Positions 50,926 through 59,712 of a DNA stretch of 64,000 bases are shown here, piece after piece. This DNA comes from Bacteroidales bacterium (lineage in GTDB: Bacteria; Bacteroidota; Bacteroidia; Bacteroidales; Muribaculaceae): positions 1-64,000 of the forward strand of contig SFFL01000008.1 of the NCBI GenBank assembly GCA_004557825.1, read 5' to 3'. A program made the translations under genes and the position numbers. Under the pieces are notes generated by a model that searched no databases, had not been told where the DNA came from, and was given only the letters and a program-made list of their open reading frames with translations. Positions within the stretch are counted from its first letter, which is position 1, and each line of letters starts with the position of its first letter.

Positions 50926-52179
50926 ATGAAAAAAGAATCAATCAACAAAGCTTATGAAATAGCCCGCGAGCGCTACGCCGCCGTAGGAGTAGACACCGAG
51001 AAAGTGCTTCAGCAGATGCAGGACTTCCATCTGAGCATGCATTGCTGGCAGGCCGACGACGTGGCCGGTTTTGAGGCTCACGAAGGTGGCCTGACCGGTG
51101 GCATCCAGGTCAACGGCAACTATCCCGGCAAGGCCCGCAATATCGACGAGCTCCGCGCCGACATCCTCGCCGCTATGGCACTCATCCCCGGCAAGCACCG
51201 CCTCAACCTCCACGAGATATACGGCGACTTCCAGGGCAAGGTGGTTGACCGCGACGAAGTGACTCCCGAATACTTCCAGAGCTGGATTCAGTGGGCCAAG
51301 GAGCACGACATCAAGCTCGACTTCAACTCCACTTCCTTCTCGCATCCCAAATCGGGCGACCTCTCGCTGGCCAATCCCGACAAGGGCATCCGCGATTTCT
51401 GGATCGAGCACTCAAAGCGCTGCCGCGAGATTTCGCAGGCCATCGGCGAGGCTCAGCAGGACCCCTGTATTATGAATACCTGGGTACACGACGGCTCAAA
51501 GGACATCACCGTCAACCGCTATCTCTACCGCGAACTGCTCAAGGATTCTCTCGACCAGATTTTCGAGCATAAATACGACTGGATGAAGGATACCGTAGAA
51601 TCGAAGGTCTTCGGCATCGGTCTGGAGAGCTACACCGTAGGCTCCAACGACTTCTACACCGCCTACGCCTCGAAGCGCGATATGATGATTACCCTCGACA
51701 CCGGTCACTTCCACCCCACCGAATCGGTAGCCGACAAGGTGAGCGCCATGCTGCTGTTCGTGCCTGAACTGATGCTCCACGTAAGCCGCCCCGTGCGCTG
51801 GGACTCCGACCACGTAACCATTATGGACGACCCCACTCTCGACCTCTTCTCGGAAATCGTTCGTGCCGGCGCCCTCAACCGCGTACACTACGGTCTTGAC
51901 TACTTCGACGGCACCCTCAACCGCACCGGCGCCTATGTAATCGGCAGCCGCGCCGCCCAGAAGTGTATGCTCCGCGCCCTGCTCGAACCGCTGCCCACAC
52001 TGCGCGACTACGAGCTGAGCGACAAGAAGTTCCAGCGTCTGGCCCTCCTGGAGGAAGCAAAGGCTCTCCCCTGGAATGCCGTTTACGACGAATTCTGCCT
52101 CCGCAACAACGTGCCCGTAGGCGAATCGCTCATCGCCGCCGTAGAGCAGTATGAAAGCGACGTCACATCCAAGCGATAA
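50926..52179 (+). CDS. rhaI: L-rhamnose isomerase
   Basis: This converts L-rhamnose to L-rhamnulose using divalent metals. The 417-residue protein has the family's HCWQADDVAGFE and NGNYPGKARNIDELRAD near the N-terminus, LNLHEIYGDF, NTWVHDGSKDITVNRYLYRE, and the metal-site segments FGIGLESYTVG, LDTGHFHPTESVADKVS and PVRWDSDHVTIMDD. It is of the RhaA/RhaI type used by Bacteroides. It lies 52 bp after rhaB and 30 bp before rhaT. Confidence 0.95.
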   Translation: MKKESINKAYEIARERYAAVGVDTEKVLQQMQDFHLSMHCWQADDVAGFEAHEGGLTGGIQVNGNYPGKARNIDELRADILAAMALIPGKHRLNLHEIYGDFQGKVVDRDEVTPEYFQSWIQWAKEHDIKLDFNSTSFSHPKSGDLSLANPDKGIRDFWIEHSKRCREISQAIGEAQQDPCIMNTWVHDGSKDITVNRYLYRELLKDSLDQIFEHKYDWMKDTVESKVFGIGLESYTVGSNDFYTAYASKRDMMITLDTGHFHPTESVADKVSAMLLFVPELMLHVSRPVRWDSDHVTIMDDPTLDLFSEIVRAGALNRVHYGLDYFDGTLNRTGAYVIGSRAAQKCMLRALLEPLPTLRDYELSDKKFQRLALLEEAKALPWNAVYDEFCLRNNVPVGESLIAAVEQYESDVTSKR

Positions 52180-52209
52180 ATCATTGAACCTGCGTAATAT
52201 ACCGTGTCG

Positions 52210-53214
52210 ATGATTCTGCTCGGATTACTTATCATAGCCATAGGAGCCTTCTGCCAGTCGAGCTGCTACGTTCCCATCAACCGCATCCGCCGGTGGAGCT
52301 GGGAGAGCTACTGGATTGTGCAGGGGTTCTTCGCATGGCTCGTTCTGCCGCTGGCCGGTGCCCTCCTGGCCGTACCTGAGGGACACTCGCTTATGCAGCT
52401 GTTTACAGCCGACCCCCGAGCCACCCTGCTGACAATCTTCTACGGCGTGCTCTGGGGTGTTGGCGGCCTCACCTTCGGCCTGTCGATGCGTTACCTCGGC
52501 GTCGCCCTGGGCCAGTCGATTGCGCTTGGCACCTGCGCCGCCCTCGGCACCATCCTTGCCCCGATTTTCACAGGGCAGGCTTCCTCCATCACCGCAGCGG
52601 TGATTATCGGAGTGATTGTCACTCTGGTTGGTATCGCCATCATCGGTGTGGCCGGCGCTATGAAGGCCAGCACCCTGAGCGACGAGGAGAAAAAGAAAGC
52701 TGTAAAAGACTTCAACTTCCCCAAAGGGATAGCCGTAGCGCTCCTTGCAGGATTTATGTCGGCCTGCTTCAACATCGGTCTCTATCAGGGCGCCGAAATC
52801 AAGTTTGCCGGTGTCAACCCGATGTTTGAGAGCCTCCCGGCCACATTCCTCGTCACCCTCGGCGGCTTCGTCACCAACGCCATCTACTGCTTCTATCAGA
52901 ACAGCCGCAACCACACATGGAGCGACTATCGCGAAGGGTCGGTATGGCTCAACAACCTTCTGTTCTGCCTGCTTGCCGGCGCGCTGTGGTACAGCCAGTT
53001 CTTCGGCCTTGCACTGGGCAAGGGTTTCCTCACCGAATCCCCCACCCTGTTCACCTTCGCTTTCTGCATTCTGATGGCCCTCAATGTGGTATTCTCCAAT
53101 GTCTGGGGCATCATCCTGAAAGAATGGAAAGGTTGCTCGCATAAAACCATCGCCGTGCTTGTAGCCGGTATCGTTATTCTTATCGTATCTTCATTCCTAC
53201 CGCAACTTATATGA
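52210..53214 (+). CDS. rhaT: L-rhamnose/proton symporter
   Basis: This 334-residue inner-membrane protein imports L-rhamnose with protons. It has ten hydrophobic helices and RhaT blocks: CQSSCYVPINRIRRWSWESY, LWGVGGLTFGLSMRYLGVA, GQSIALGTCAALGTILAPI and FFGLALGKGF. The ATG at 52210 is preferred to the GTG two codons upstream. The stop overlaps the rhaD start (ATGA), giving translational coupling. It is called rhaP in the B. thetaiotaomicron operon. Confidence 0.94.
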   Translation: MILLGLLIIAIGAFCQSSCYVPINRIRRWSWESYWIVQGFFAWLVLPLAGALLAVPEGHSLMQLFTADPRATLLTIFYGVLWGVGGLTFGLSMRYLGVALGQSIALGTCAALGTILAPIFTGQASSITAAVIIGVIVTLVGIAIIGVAGAMKASTLSDEEKKKAVKDFNFPKGIAVALLAGFMSACFNIGLYQGAEIKFAGVNPMFESLPATFLVTLGGFVTNAIYCFYQNSRNHTWSDYREGSVWLNNLLFCLLAGALWYSQFFGLALGKGFLTESPTLFTFAFCILMALNVVFSNVWGIILKEWKGCSHKTIAVLVAGIVILIVSSFLPQLI

Positions 53215-54023
53215 AATCCATATTAGACAACCGCGCCGCACTGGCCAAACAGGTAGCCGATGTGGCCGAAGTAGCAGGCTATCTCTGGCAAAAGGGATGG
53301 GCCGAACGCAACGGCGGCAACATCACCGTCAACGTCACCGACAACATCGACGACGATGTGAGGGCTATGCCCGCAATCTCTCCCGCAGTGCCCATCGGTG
53401 TGACCCTGCCCAACCTCAAAGGTAAATATTTCTTCTGCAAAGGCACAAACCGCCGTATGCGCGACCTCGCCCGCAACCCTATGGAGAACGGCTCGGTAAT
53501 CCGCATCACCGACGACTGCGCCCACTATGAAATCATTGCCGACAATCCCGTGAAGCCCACCTCGGAGCTTCCCTCCCATCTGGCCGTACACAATTACCTC
53601 ATCGGCAAGGGCTCTACCTACAAGGCTTCTCTGCACACCCACCCCATCGAGCTTGTGGCTATGAGCCATAATCCCGAATTCCTCAAGAAGGATGTGCTCA
53701 CCCGCATTCTCTGGTCGATGATTCCCGAGACGAAGGCTTTCGCTCCGCGCGGCCTCGGTATGGTGCCCTATATGCTCCCCTCGTCGGTCGAGCTGGCACA
53801 GGCCACCATCAAATCAATCGACGACGACTACGACGTAGTGATGTGGGAAAAGCACGGTGTATTCGCCGTAGAGGAGGATATCATCTCGGCATTCGACCAG
53901 GTGGACGTGCTCAACAAGAGCGCCAACATATATATGTGCGCCCGCTCGATGGGCTTCGTGCCCGACGGTATGTCCGACGCGCAGATGCGTGAAATCTCCT
54001 CGGTATTCCATCTTCCCAAATAA
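53211..54023 (+). CDS. rhaD: L-rhamnulose-1-phosphate aldolase
   Basis: This zinc class II aldolase cleaves L-rhamnulose-1-phosphate into dihydroxyacetone phosphate and L-lactaldehyde. The 270 residues include LWQKGWAERNGGNITVNVTD, the zinc ligands in SLHTHPIELVAMSH, GLGMVPYMLPSSVELAQAT and VVMWEKHGVFAVEEDI with the third zinc histidine. It overlaps rhaT by 4 bp and is 20 bp before fucO. Confidence 0.95.
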   Translation: MKSILDNRAALAKQVADVAEVAGYLWQKGWAERNGGNITVNVTDNIDDDVRAMPAISPAVPIGVTLPNLKGKYFFCKGTNRRMRDLARNPMENGSVIRITDDCAHYEIIADNPVKPTSELPSHLAVHNYLIGKGSTYKASLHTHPIELVAMSHNPEFLKKDVLTRILWSMIPETKAFAPRGLGMVPYMLPSSVELAQATIKSIDDDYDVVMWEKHGVFAVEEDIISAFDQVDVLNKSANIYMCARSMGFVPDGMSDAQMREISSVFHLPK

Positions 54024-54043
54024 TCAAAATCCTTGAATCAACA

Positions 54044-55198
54044 ATGGTAAACCGTTTTATTCTCAACGAGACATCGTTCTTCGGGCCGGGCGCGCGCCAG
54101 GAGCTGCCCGAAGCCATCCGCCGTCTGGGCAAGAGCAAACCCCTCATTGTCACCGACAAGGGTCTGCTGCAATTCGGTGTAGCCGCTATGGTCACCGACG
54201 TGCTCGACAAAGCCGGAATCCCCTACACCATCTTCTCCGACGTGAAGCCCAACCCCACCGTGAGCAACGTCAACGCCGGCATCAAGGCTTTCAAAGAGAC
54301 CGGTGCCGATATGCTCGTAGCCATCGGCGGCGGCTCCTCGATTGACACCGCCAAAGCTGTGGGCATCGTAGTGGCTAACCCTGAATTTGCCGACATCGTT
54401 TCGCTGGAAGGATGCGCCCCCACAAAGCATAAAAGCGTGCCCATCATCGCCCTCCCCACCACCGCCGGCACTGCCGCCGAAACCACTATCAACTACGTGA
54501 TTATCGACGAGCAGAAGCAGAAGAAAATGGTATGCGTCGACCCCAACGACATCCCCGCAGTGGCCATTATCGATGCCGAGCTGATGTATTCCCTCCCGGC
54601 CGGTCTCACCGCAGCCACCGGTATGGACGCCCTCACCCACGCCATCGAAGGCTACATCACCAAAGCCGCCTGGGAGTTGAGCGATATGTTTGAGATTGAA
54701 GCCATCCGCATGATTTCTCGCCATCTGCCCGTGGCCGTCAGCGATCCCCGCAATCCCGAAGGACGCAACGGTATGGCCGTAGCACAGTATGTAGCCGGTA
54801 TGGCTTTCTCCAACGTAGGTCTCGGCCTGGTACACGGTATGGCACACCCGCTCGGCTCGCTGTTCGACATTCCCCACGGCGTGGCCAACGCAGTGCTCCT
54901 CCCCACCGTGATGGAGTTCAACAAGCCCTGCTGCGTAGAGAAATATGGTAAAATTGCTGAGGCAATGGGCGTCAATATCTCAGGTATGACCCCCGACGAA
55001 GCCGCCCAGGCTGCCGTCGACGCAGTGAAAGCCCTCTCGGCCCGCGTAGGTATTCCCGCCCGCCTCTCCGATCTGGGCATCAAGGAGGCCGACGTAGAAC
55101 CGCTGTCGCTCCAGGCCATCGAGGATGTCTGCACCCCCGGCAATCCCCGCGAAGTCGCCCTCGACGACATCCGCGCTCTCTATAGCTCCCTCCTTTGA
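54044..55198 (+). CDS. fucO: Lactaldehyde reductase
   Basis: This iron-dependent group III alcohol dehydrogenase reduces L-lactaldehyde to L-1,2-propanediol, regenerating NAD+. The 384-residue protein has the NAD motif IGGGSSIDTAKAVGIV and the iron ligands in TGMDALTHAIEGYITKA and GLVHGMAHPLGSLFDIPHGVAN. It ends the rha operon (rhaO in B. thetaiotaomicron). In B. thetaiotaomicron an AraC-type regulator gene, rhaR, follows; here a palindromic repeat region follows instead. Confidence 0.95.
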   Translation: MVNRFILNETSFFGPGARQELPEAIRRLGKSKPLIVTDKGLLQFGVAAMVTDVLDKAGIPYTIFSDVKPNPTVSNVNAGIKAFKETGADMLVAIGGGSSIDTAKAVGIVVANPEFADIVSLEGCAPTKHKSVPIIALPTTAGTAAETTINYVIIDEQKQKKMVCVDPNDIPAVAIIDAELMYSLPAGLTAATGMDALTHAIEGYITKAAWELSDMFEIEAIRMISRHLPVAVSDPRNPEGRNGMAVAQYVAGMAFSNVGLGLVHGMAHPLGSLFDIPHGVANAVLLPTVMEFNKPCCVEKYGKIAEAMGVNISGMTPDEAAQAAVDAVKALSARVGIPARLSDLGIKEADVEPLSLQAIEDVCTPGNPREVALDDIRALYSSLL

Positions 55199-55615
55199 TC
55201 CCCGAAACAACCACCTGCAGGCGAGTGTGCCAAATTTACGTAAACGGCACCCACTTGTAGGGACACACCCATATAGCTGGAAACGTGGGGGTCGGCAGCG
55301 CCGACCGTCAGTGTAGCCAGGGGCGCAGCTGCGCGTAGCGCTGCCAGCCCCTGGTATTCAAGATTATATAACGGATATTGCGCTTCGTAGATGCGCGTCA
55401 GGAGCAGTTAGGTCTGACGCGCATCTACGAAGCGCTTCCCGTTGGCGGAAACGAAAAATCCGTGGGTTTGCAGCGCTCCGCGCAGCTGCACCCACGGCTA
55501 CACTGACAGCAGGCTACGCCAGCCCCCTCACATTATACTCTTGCGTTTTTTTAAGTGAGGATGGTCCGCGTCAGGAATTTTGATACGCTCCTGCGAAGGG
55601 CTTTGAAAAGGGGGA
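55199..55615. repeat. Large palindromic repeat region after fucO
   Basis: No gene is seen. A composite inverted repeat is centred near 55407. Centre: a perfect 22-bp stem (55380-55401 with 55414-55435, 12-base loop). Outside it lie two hairpins that are inverted copies of each other: CCAGGGGC/GCCCCTGG (55317-55324, 55347-55354) and CCGTGGGT/ACCCACGG (55460-55467, 55490-55497), whose loops share GCAGCTGCGCG(T/G)AGCGCTGC. The ends CAGTGTAGCC (55309-55318) and GGCTACACTG (55496-55505) pair, and small hairpins GTCGGC/GCCGAC (55291-55305) and GGCT/AGCC (about 55507-55520) flank them. It may be a REP/BIME-like element and could terminate the rha transcript. Confidence 0.85.
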
Positions 55616-56437
55616 TTATTTCAGGGAGAAAAGGTCGGCGATGCGGCGCGGGTCCACGCCAAATTTCGCAGCAAGTGCGGCATCGGCTTTCGCCGCGGCT
55701 TCATCATATTGCAGCAGGTGCATATAAGCGCGGCAGAAATACAGTTCGCCATCCTCCGGATCAAGTTCAAGCCCCTGCCCGATATCGTCGGATGCTTCGG
55801 CCAAATCCCCTTTCGCCAGCCGCGCCATCGCACGGCCACCAAAGTATTCGGCACGTTTCTCCTTAGCGATTAGCCGATTGTAATACGACACCGCCTCTTC
55901 ATACCTCCCGGCATTGCTGCTGCTTACGGCAAGTATGAGCAGCGTATTGGGGTCGTCGGGACGCAGTTTTACAAGCATTTTGAGGTCTGCGGCCGCGCCG
56001 ACAGAATCATTCCGGTTCATCCGCAGATACGCCCGCTCGAAATAAGCGCGATAATTGGCCGAATCCATCTCAATCACTCGGTCATAGTCGCGTATGGCAT
56101 CATCGGTACGCCCCATACCGGTAAGCACCTTTGCGCGGTTGACCAGCACCACCGTCGACGCCGGAGCGATAGCGCGAGCCTCGGAGAGAGTGTGCAGCGC
56201 CAGGGAATCCTCCCCGCGATAATATTGAAACATCCCCACATTCGACAGCAGCATCACATTCTGCGGATTCGACGGCTCCAGCTGCATAGCGGCGCGGAGC
56301 AGCTCCTCGGCGCGGTTCCATTCCTGTTTCTGCACAGCCTTGTCGGCCTCCTCCACATAGCGGAGGTATTCCTTTTCATCGGCAGCGAGCGCCATAGCCG
56401 ACAGCGCCACAGCAATCGCCAGTAATATCTTTTTCAT
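55616..56437 (-). CDS. Secreted TPR protein
   Basis: This 273-residue protein has a signal peptide (MKKILLAIAVALSAMALAAD) and six or seven tetratricopeptide repeats, for example YVEEADKAVQKQEWNRAEEL, LLRAAMQLEPSNPQNVMLLS, DAIRDYDRVIEMDSANYRAY and EEAVSYYNRLIAKEKRAEYF. It is probably periplasmic and mediates protein contacts; partners are unknown. The ATG at 56437 is used because the signal peptide starts there. It is read away from the ferredoxin gene on the same strand, after a terminator-like hairpin. Confidence 0.82.
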   Translation of the reverse strand: MKKILLAIAVALSAMALAADEKEYLRYVEEADKAVQKQEWNRAEELLRAAMQLEPSNPQNVMLLSNVGMFQYYRGEDSLALHTLSEARAIAPASTVVLVNRAKVLTGMGRTDDAIRDYDRVIEMDSANYRAYFERAYLRMNRNDSVGAAADLKMLVKLRPDDPNTLLILAVSSSNAGRYEEAVSYYNRLIAKEKRAEYFGGRAMARLAKGDLAEASDDIGQGLELDPEDGELYFCRAYMHLLQYDEAAAKADAALAAKFGVDPRRIADLFSLK

Positions 56438-56499
56438 TTTATAAAGCTCAAAAAACAGCTTACGAAGACGCACCCGGGGTGCCTTTCATATTAAAGAAG

Positions 56500-56535
56500 G
56501 CGCCCCGGAATCCCGACGAGGGGAAACCGGGGCGC
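56500..56535 (-). terminator. Terminator after the ferredoxin gene
   Basis: GCGCCCCGG (56500-56508) and CCGGGGCGC (56527-56535) form a perfect 9-bp GC stem. On the minus strand it is followed by CTTCTTT, and on the plus strand by GCTTTTT, so it could work in both directions. Confidence 0.75.
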
Positions 56536-56557
56536 GCTTTTTAGTTATTCCCAATTA

Positions 56558-56725
56558 TCAACCGGGGATAATAGCTTCGGAGGGGCAAACCTCGGCGCAA
56601 GTACCGCATTCGATGCAGGTGTCGGGGTCGATTACATAGATGTCACCTTCGGAGATAGCCTCCACGGGGCAGTTGGGCAGACAGGTGCCGCAGGCGACAC
56701 ACTTGTCGGTAATTACGTAAGCCAT
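56558..56725 (-). CDS. 2[4Fe-4S] ferredoxin
   Basis: This 55-residue electron carrier is a bacterial-type ferredoxin. Translation gives MAYVITDKCVACGTCLPNCP at the start and DPDTCIECGTCAEVCPSEAI near the end, two CxxCxxCxxxCP motifs that bind two [4Fe-4S] clusters. It transfers electrons at low potential, for example to or from pyruvate:ferredoxin oxidoreductase in anaerobes. It is monocistronic, with its own consensus promoter at 56790-56820 and a terminator at 56500-56535. The CDS is short but unmistakable. Confidence 0.95.
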   Translation of the reverse strand: MAYVITDKCVACGTCLPNCPVEAISEGDIYVIDPDTCIECGTCAEVCPSEAIIPG

Positions 56726-56773
56726 TGTAAATTAATCGATTAAATTTATAAATGTTTTAAAACTTAGCCAATT

Positions 56774-56820
56774 TGGCGTCTTTACGCCACAAAATTAGCA
56801 TAATTATTTTATTCAGCAAA
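56774..56820 (-). promoter_or_regulatory. Ferredoxin promoter with a palindrome at the start site
   Basis: On the minus strand, TTTG (56817-56820), a 19-bp spacer and TAATTTTG (56790-56797) match the consensus. TGGCGT (56774-56779) and ACGCCA (56784-56789) form a palindrome right at the expected transcription start, which could be an operator or a 5' stabilising hairpin. Confidence 0.7.
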
Positions 56821-56863
56821 AAAATATTTGCACGTGAAGAGGGCTTATTTCGTGGAAATTGTA

Positions 56864-56871
56864 TAATTTTG
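56864..56871 (+). promoter_or_regulatory. Candidate -7 element of gltX
   Basis: TAATTTTG matches TAnnTTTG 17 bp before the gltX ATG at 56888. No clear TTTG lies 19-21 bp upstream. Confidence 0.5.
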
Positions 56872-56887
56872 CAAAAAATTCGCACGA

Positions 56888-58426
56888 ATGGAACAGAGAA
56901 GAGTAAGGGTGCGTTTTGCTCCGTCGCCAACGGGGCCGCTCCACATCGGCGGCGTACGCACTGCCCTATATAACTATCTTTTCGCCCGTCAGAATGGCGG
57001 CGATATGATCCTCCGAATAGAAGACACCGACTCGCAGCGCTTTGTGCCCGGTGCCGAAGACTATATCAACGAGTCGCTTGCCTGGCTCGGCATCGGCATC
57101 GACGAAGGTGTGCGCGAAGGTGGCGCTTACGGCCCATACAAGCAGAGCGAGCGCCGCGACATCTACCGCAAGCATGTGAAAGACCTCCTCGACGCCGGTA
57201 AAGCTTACATAGCTTTCGACACCCCCGCCGAGCTGGAGAAGGCGCGCGCCGAGAAGCCCAACTTCCAGTACGACGCCTCCACCCGTCTGCAGATGCGCAA
57301 CTCGCTGGCTATGCCCCGCGAAGAGGTGGACCGCCTCATCGCCGAAGGCACCCCCTATGTGGTGCGCTTCCTCATCGAGCCGGGCCGCGACGTGAAGGTC
57401 AACGACCTCATCCGCGGCGAAGTCTCCATTTCATCGAGCATTCTCGACGACAAAGTGCTCTACAAGAGCGCCGACGACCTCCCTACATATCATCTGGCCA
57501 ACATTGTCGACGACCACCTTATGGAGGTGTCGCACGTAATTCGCGGTGAGGAATGGCTCCCCTCCGCGCCCCTGCACGTGCTCCTCTATGAAGCCTTCGG
57601 CTGGCAGGACACTATGCCGCAGTTTGTGCATCTGCCTCTGCTGCTCAAGCCCGACGGCAAAGGCAAACTCTCGAAGCGCGACGGCGACCGCCTCGGCTTC
57701 CCCGTGTTCCCCCTGGAATGGCACGACCCCAAGAGCGGCGACATCTCCTCGGGATTCCGCGAACGCGGCTACCTGCCTCAGGCACTGGTCAACTTCCTGG
57801 CGCTCCTGGGCTGGAATCCCGGCGACGACACCGAGATTATGTCGATGGACGACCTCATCGCCAAATTCTCCTTCGCACACTGCTCGAAATCGGGTGCCCG
57901 TTTCGCCTTTGAAAAAGGTAAATGGTTTAACCACGAATATATCCTCAACACCCCCGGCAAGGACCTCGTGCCGATGTTCTACCCCTATCTTGAAGCTGCC
58001 GGCGTGAAAGCCGACGCCTTCTCGCAGGACTACATCGCCGACGTGCTCGACCTGGTGAAGAGCCGCGCCGAACTGCTCCCCGACCTCTGGGGCCAGGCCG
58101 ACTTCTTCTTCATCGCCCCCGAGGCATACGCCGAAAAAGATGTGAAGAAGCGCTGGAAGCCCGAGACTCCCGAGCTGATGAACGGCCTTATCAAGCTGCT
58201 GGAAACGCTCCCCGACCTCTCCCCGGCCACAGCCGAACCGGTAGTAATGCAATGGATTGCCAACAACGGCCTGCACACCGGTAATGTGATGAACGCCTTC
58301 CGTCTGGCTCTTGTAGGGCGCTGCACCGGGCCTCACATTTTCGAGATTACACAACTGCTCGGCAGCGACGAGACTATCCGCCGAGTAAGGCGGGCAGTTG
58401 CCGAAATCAAGGTTCCCGAAGCCTGA
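56888..58426 (+). CDS. gltX: Glutamyl-tRNA synthetase
   Basis: This class Ic synthetase charges tRNA(Glu). The 512-residue protein starts with the HIGH-type motif RFAPSPTGPLHIGGVRTAL, then DTDSQRF and the KMSKS-type motif GKLSKRDGDRLGFPVFPL. The middle has VDDHLMEVSHVIRGEEWLPS. It has the normal length and a helical anticodon-binding C-terminus. Its stop overlaps the waaA start (TGATG), indicating a two-gene operon. Confidence 0.96.
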   Translation: MEQRRVRVRFAPSPTGPLHIGGVRTALYNYLFARQNGGDMILRIEDTDSQRFVPGAEDYINESLAWLGIGIDEGVREGGAYGPYKQSERRDIYRKHVKDLLDAGKAYIAFDTPAELEKARAEKPNFQYDASTRLQMRNSLAMPREEVDRLIAEGTPYVVRFLIEPGRDVKVNDLIRGEVSISSSILDDKVLYKSADDLPTYHLANIVDDHLMEVSHVIRGEEWLPSAPLHVLLYEAFGWQDTMPQFVHLPLLLKPDGKGKLSKRDGDRLGFPVFPLEWHDPKSGDISSGFRERGYLPQALVNFLALLGWNPGDDTEIMSMDDLIAKFSFAHCSKSGARFAFEKGKWFNHEYILNTPGKDLVPMFYPYLEAAGVKADAFSQDYIADVLDLVKSRAELLPDLWGQADFFFIAPEAYAEKDVKKRWKPETPELMNGLIKLLETLPDLSPATAEPVVMQWIANNGLHTGNVMNAFRLALVGRCTGPHIFEITQLLGSDETIRRVRRAVAEIKVPEA

Positions 58427-59712
58427 TGAATTGCCTCTACAACACCGGCATACGCCTCTACAGCATAGCCGCGCAGCTTGTTTCGCTTAAGAGCAAGAAG
58501 GTGCGGAAAATGCTGCGCGGGCAGCATCACACCGCCGACACTCTGCGCAAGCTTATGGCCAATAAGCCGGGCGCAGTGTGGTTTCACGCGGCTTCGCTGG
58601 GCGAATTTGAGCAGGGGCGGCCGATGATTGAGCGCCTCAAGCGCGAGCACCCCGAGGTGCCCGTGCTCCTCACCTTCTTCTCCCCCTCGGGATACGAAGT
58701 GAGGAAAAACTACCCCTTCGCCGACGCCGTGGTCTATCTACCCTTCGACACACCGCACCGTGTGCGCCGTTTCCTCGACCTTGCCCGCCCCTCCATAGCC
58801 ATTTTCATTAAATATGAATTCTGGGGCAACTACCTCGAAGAGCTGCGCAAGCGCGGCATCCCCACCTACTCCATCTCATCTATCTTCCGCCCCGGTCAGC
58901 GCTTCTTCCGCAAAGGCTGCGGTATGTTCCGCAAGATGCTCCACTGCTTCGACCGGCTCTACGTGCAGGATGAGCGCTCGCGCCGACTGCTGCGCGTAAT
59001 CGGCGTGGAGAACGTCACCGTGGCCGGCGACACCCGCTTCGACCGCGTGACTGATGTGATGCGCACCACCGTCGACATTCCCGGTTTTCCCGGATTCGCC
59101 TCCTCGGCCAAATGCCGCTTCATCGCCGGCAGCTCCTGGGAAGCCGACGAAGACATATATGTGCCCTGGCTCAACGCCCACCCCGAAGTGGCATTCATCA
59201 TAGCCCCGCACGAATTCAATGAAACACGCCTCGAAGCGCTGCGCAACCGTTTCTCCGACCGTGTTCTGCTCCTGTCGGAATGGATTCGCATCATTAAGAA
59301 AGCGCGCAAAGAGGGCACCGAACTACCTGCCTGGATGTCGAAAGTACGTGGCATCATCGTTGACTCCTTCGGCAAGCTCTCCACGCTCTACCGATTTGCC
59401 GACGTGGCATATATCGGCGGCGGATTCGGCGCCGGCATCCACAACCTCAACGAAGCCGCCGTGTACGGTATGCCGGTAATCTTCGGACCCAACCACCAGA
59501 AATTCAAGGAAGCCTCCGACCTGATAGCCTGCGGAGGCGGATTCACAGTAGATTCCCGCGAATCATTCGACACCGCTATCAACCCGCTTATGCTCTCGCA
59601 GCCTCTGCGCGAAAAAGCCGGTGAAGCCGCCGGAGCATACATCCGCTCCAACCTCGGCGCCACCGACCGCATCTACTCCGAAATCTTCCGTTTCGACGCT
59701 CCCCGTTCCTGA
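58426..59712 (+). CDS. waaA: 3-deoxy-D-manno-octulosonic acid transferase
   Basis: WaaA (KdtA, GT30) transfers Kdo from CMP-Kdo to lipid A precursor at the inner membrane. The 428-residue protein shows GAVWFHAASLGEFEQGRPMI with the catalytic Glu, LTFFSPSGYEVRKNYPFADA, FIKYEFWGNYLEEL, AGSSWEADEDIYVPW, and FADVAYIGGGFGAGIHNLNE for CMP-Kdo binding. The C-terminus RFDAPRS is echoed after the stop codon by a near copy (RFDAPGS and stop). Confidence 0.93.
   Translation: MNCLYNTGIRLYSIAAQLVSLKSKKVRKMLRGQHHTADTLRKLMANKPGAVWFHAASLGEFEQGRPMIERLKREHPEVPVLLTFFSPSGYEVRKNYPFADAVVYLPFDTPHRVRRFLDLARPSIAIFIKYEFWGNYLEELRKRGIPTYSISSIFRPGQRFFRKGCGMFRKMLHCFDRLYVQDERSRRLLRVIGVENVTVAGDTRFDRVTDVMRTTVDIPGFPGFASSAKCRFIAGSSWEADEDIYVPWLNAHPEVAFIIAPHEFNETRLEALRNRFSDRVLLLSEWIRIIKKARKEGTELPAWMSKVRGIIVDSFGKLSTLYRFADVAYIGGGFGAGIHNLNEAAVYGMPVIFGPNHQKFKEASDLIACGGGFTVDSRESFDTAINPLMLSQPLREKAGEAAGAYIRSNLGATDRIYSEIFRFDAPRS

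Noticed and set aside
55380..55435. Perfect 22-bp stem considered as a simple rho-independent terminator of the rha operon
   Set aside because: It has no U tract and is the centre of a much larger symmetric structure, so a plain terminator does not explain it, although it may still stop transcription.
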